This document shows, in pieces, positions 22,501 to 23,217 of a stretch of DNA of 23,217 bases. The DNA is from UBA2883 sp050873965 (GTDB taxonomy: Bacteria > Cyanobacteriota > Vampirovibrionia > Gastranaerophilales > Gastranaerophilaceae). The stretch spans positions 1 to 23,217 of the forward strand of contig JBNMJS010000022.1 in NCBI GenBank assembly GCA_050873965.1, given 5' to 3'. The position numbers and the translations under genes are program-made. Numbering within the stretch: position 1 is the stretch's first letter; each line of letters begins with the position of its first letter. The notes under the pieces were generated by a model. That model was not told where the DNA came from and did not search any database. It saw only the letters and a program-made list of their open reading frames with translations.

Positions 22501-23217
22501 TGTTGCTTGTTCAAATTTGGCAACAGGTGAATTTGTTTATAACGGAAAAATCTTTAAAGTTACTGATGGTAAAAGACAAGCAGGTTCTTATGATCCGACA
22601 AAGCCTCTTGGCGAAAAACAAATTGCTTATAGAGGTTATGTTTATGATTTATCTAATATAGATGAAAGCAAGTTGAAAGATTATGTTTCTGATTCAACAC
22701 AAATCTCTGATGACCAAATTGTTGTTAGAGGTACTGTATATAAACTCGTAGATGGCAGAGATTATGACCATAATTCTGATATAAAATCTAACGAAATATT
22801 ATTTAACGGTAAAATTTATACTATTGCTGCTGATACAAAGGTTAGTAGTTATACTGCACCAACAGTAATTACTAATGGACAAATTATTGTTTCAAATACT
22901 GTTTACAAATTAAATGAAGATTCTTTATTAAAAGATAATGACCAAGCTTTAATTTATTTAGATAAAGATAGTATAGATAAAGAAAATCAAATTGTATATA
23001 AAGGACATGTTTATAATTATTCTGATTTGACTGAGATCGGAGATTATATAACTGGTAAATTAACAATTGATAAAGGGATTTTCACAAGCAATACTGCAAA
23101 GAATAAAGTCGTTTTAAATGTAGAAAAATATAAAGATGACAATACTAAAAATGAAGTCAGCAAGCAAATAACAATGTATGCTGGTAAAGGTGGAGCGATA
23201 TACAATTCTTCAAGTGC
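19505..23217 (+). CDS. Secreted Pmp-like beta-helix surface protein (partial, runs off the right edge)
   Basis: An unbroken frame of 1237 codons begins at an ATG behind GAGGA and is cut by the window end. Residues 1-22 are a clear Sec signal peptide: KK, a leucine/valine core, then STAFA before D23. From about residue 118 the protein repeats GGA(I/V)(Y/F)N paired with S-TF--N-A about every 25-45 residues, some 25 times. This is the GGA(I/L/V)/FxxN pattern of chlamydial polymorphic outer-membrane proteins and predicts a right-handed parallel beta-helix passenger. Residues about 913-1178 hold a second repeat family with consensus (N/D)-x-Q-I-x-Y-x-G-x-x-Y-x-L. A GGAIYN unit then returns near the edge. 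The expected outer-membrane anchor lies beyond the window. Adhesin or surface display is inference from the family. It is a single gene, divergent from the HAD gene. Confidence 0.88.
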   Translation, partial: MKKQLLVLTLIVNTLFISTAFADNVPSVLETALQAEKKSTFTIKNNETISNWQNAFGNRQQSQKLTIKGNFNTIKSDNINSPSLVGIIVNKPNDSNEILSKKQVLSLSNYILESFKTALTNYGGTVNISSMIFNKNITSENGGAVYNDSGVVNVNGLSKNNSSFTLNKAISGGAIFNNGTLNMKNTVVGGRNIDYVRHIDETTGLESDVAVITPLGNIANFGGGVYNANIANISGVSFIYNTAEYDGGGLYNTGKLTLSSSVFEENKAINGGAVYTLYTGDDAKHVVNISKSKFYNNTATTSGGALYVQSGKTIIKNSTFGSQFGNGNTAVNGGAIYNSGADTQIISSSFSQNYANKGGDIFNTGTMTISKSTFGYAPKKDYFSTGVLNKWTIAGKTNYSNVRDNFDGVDIIDIPIDELYGSSAIQGGAIFNQANMIINSSKFMYASAIEGGAIYNDENGTLTINKSNFVNNSAKNKSTTPDDEKVADSDLKGGAIYNKGNLSIIKSTFDGNIAENGLGGGIYNANGLVDMNGSTFKNNSAKQGGAIYNNAEMNITSSTFILNNADEGGAIYNGSNGDLILTKVTFGNSKKKLNYANNAQYGSALYNAGIANIDSSTITYNNSVYGAICNERDLTVNKTTFSYNTADYGAGIYSKIASDTKVVGSTFNKNTSLQGGAIYNNADLNISSSKFTSNIATGRIYEDENGDEIGSFGGAIYNLGDMTIDKTTFSSNKAVNGGAIYNLKDAIITQSTFTSNSSTAYGGAIYNAGYSSANIVGSSFSKNTSLQGGAIYNDTNSSITFDSKKYTEIVKKKEVEKIAYNEFTKNSALHGGAIYNVGIIGVNSSSEESFLYLSGKFTSNSATYSNKDINDDSKYYVAKGGAIFNYGTLLEDKQIERNDKICKLGSSFAVTVIGNKQIIYNNDNEHNYVYDFSSQGSSNRFSFGTNMNNKIVYNGFIYDLEDENITVSDYTSTTILTDNQILYNGKLYDVSKVENPEEYVACSNLATGEFVYNGKIFKVTDGKRQAGSYDPTKPLGEKQIAYRGYVYDLSNIDESKLKDYVSDSTQISDDQIVVRGTVYKLVDGRDYDHNSDIKSNEILFNGKIYTIAADTKVSSYTAPTVITNGQIIVSNTVYKLNEDSLLKDNDQALIYLDKDSIDKENQIVYKGHVYNYSDLTEIGDYITGKLTIDKGIFTSNTAKNKVVLNVEKYKDDNTKNEVSKQITMYAGKGGAIYNSSS
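21512..21544 (+). repeat. 33-bp direct repeat, copy 1
   Basis: This copy is identical over 33 bp to 21851-21883 and encodes NTSLQGGAIYN. The copies are 339 bp (113 codons) apart and in frame, so recombination would delete or duplicate 113 residues without breaking the gene. Confidence 0.85.
21851..21883 (+). repeat. 33-bp direct repeat, copy 2
   Basis: Second identical copy of the 33-bp segment at 21512-21544, inside the Pmp-like gene. The flanks are similar at protein level but differ in codons, so the identity is locally higher than elsewhere among the beta-helix repeats. Confidence 0.85.
22241..23040 (+). repeat. Second tandem protein-repeat family inside the surface protein
   Basis: About nine units share a hydrophobic-aromatic core: NKQIIYN, NKIVYNGFIYDL, DNQILYNGKLYDV, GEFVYNGKIFKV, EKQIAYRGYVYDL, DDQIVVRGTVYKL, SNEILFNGKIYTI, NGQIIVSNTVYKL and ENQIVYKGHVYNY. 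They start near residues 915, 949, 977, 1007, 1037, 1069, 1095, 1124 and 1160, a spacing of about 26-36. Each looks like a beta-hairpin (strand, turn at N/R-G, strand). It differs from the GGAIYN beta-helix units on both sides. Confidence 0.75.

Noticed and set aside
19870..23200. Possible CRISPR array or DNA satellite
   Set aside because: Repeats are protein-level, variable in length and sequence and lie in one open frame; no regular spacer architecture.

Overview
Organism. The window is strongly AT-rich bacterial DNA. Coding is dense, translation starts are mostly AGGAG-type Shine-Dalgarno sites, and promoters are sigma70-like. A very large secreted beta-helix protein with chlamydial-Pmp-style repeats suggests a diderm host. 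The mix of a DXS-like paralogue, PfkB kinase, asparaginase II, MerR regulator and large repeat proteins resembles AT-rich gut or host-associated lineages. Candidatus Gastranaerophilales/Melainabacteria is my first guess, with low confidence. No rRNA, tRNA or CRISPR array was found. || Layout 1-7,000: a defence block. On the minus strand lie the N-terminal part of a D12-class adenine methyltransferase (cut by the window edge) and a two-gene Hachiman/AbpAB-like system: a HamA-type DUF1837 nuclease overlapping a HamB-type SF2 helicase by 8 bp. Next come a small XRE/C-protein regulator and, divergent from it, a methyltransferase-restriction endonuclease pair that also overlaps by 8 bp. The gap between regulator and methyltransferase holds a perfect 22-bp palindrome of the C-box type plus weaker copies 21-22 bp away, overlapping the methyltransferase promoter. 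This is a plausible timing switch for the R-M system. || Layout 6,900-13,750: a minus-strand family 2 glycosyltransferase whose promoter geometry points to a TTG start; a divergent DXS-like thiamine enzyme with a clear terminator; a MerR regulator beside a palindrome; a small alanine/lysine-rich protein; and a three-gene run (PfkB-family sugar kinase, Cas4/RecB-like PD-(D/E)XK protein with four cysteines, asparaginase II). A long perfect hairpin precedes the kinase. || Layout 13,750-19,400: a very large minus-strand protein of about 1291 aa ending in a HExxH...E zinc-metallopeptidase domain. Its frame is broken near the 5' end at a run of seven G. A divergent unknown 216-aa protein and a convergent HAD phosphatase/mutase-like protein with a DxN motif follow. 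|| Layout 19,505-end: the first 1237 codons of a secreted Pmp-like beta-helix protein, which also carries a second, unrelated tandem repeat family of about nine copies. || Most notable: the C-box-controlled R-M switch next to Hachiman, the metallopeptidase gene with its G7 frame break, the double-repeat surface protein, and the hairpin/kissing-loop leader before the PfkB operon.
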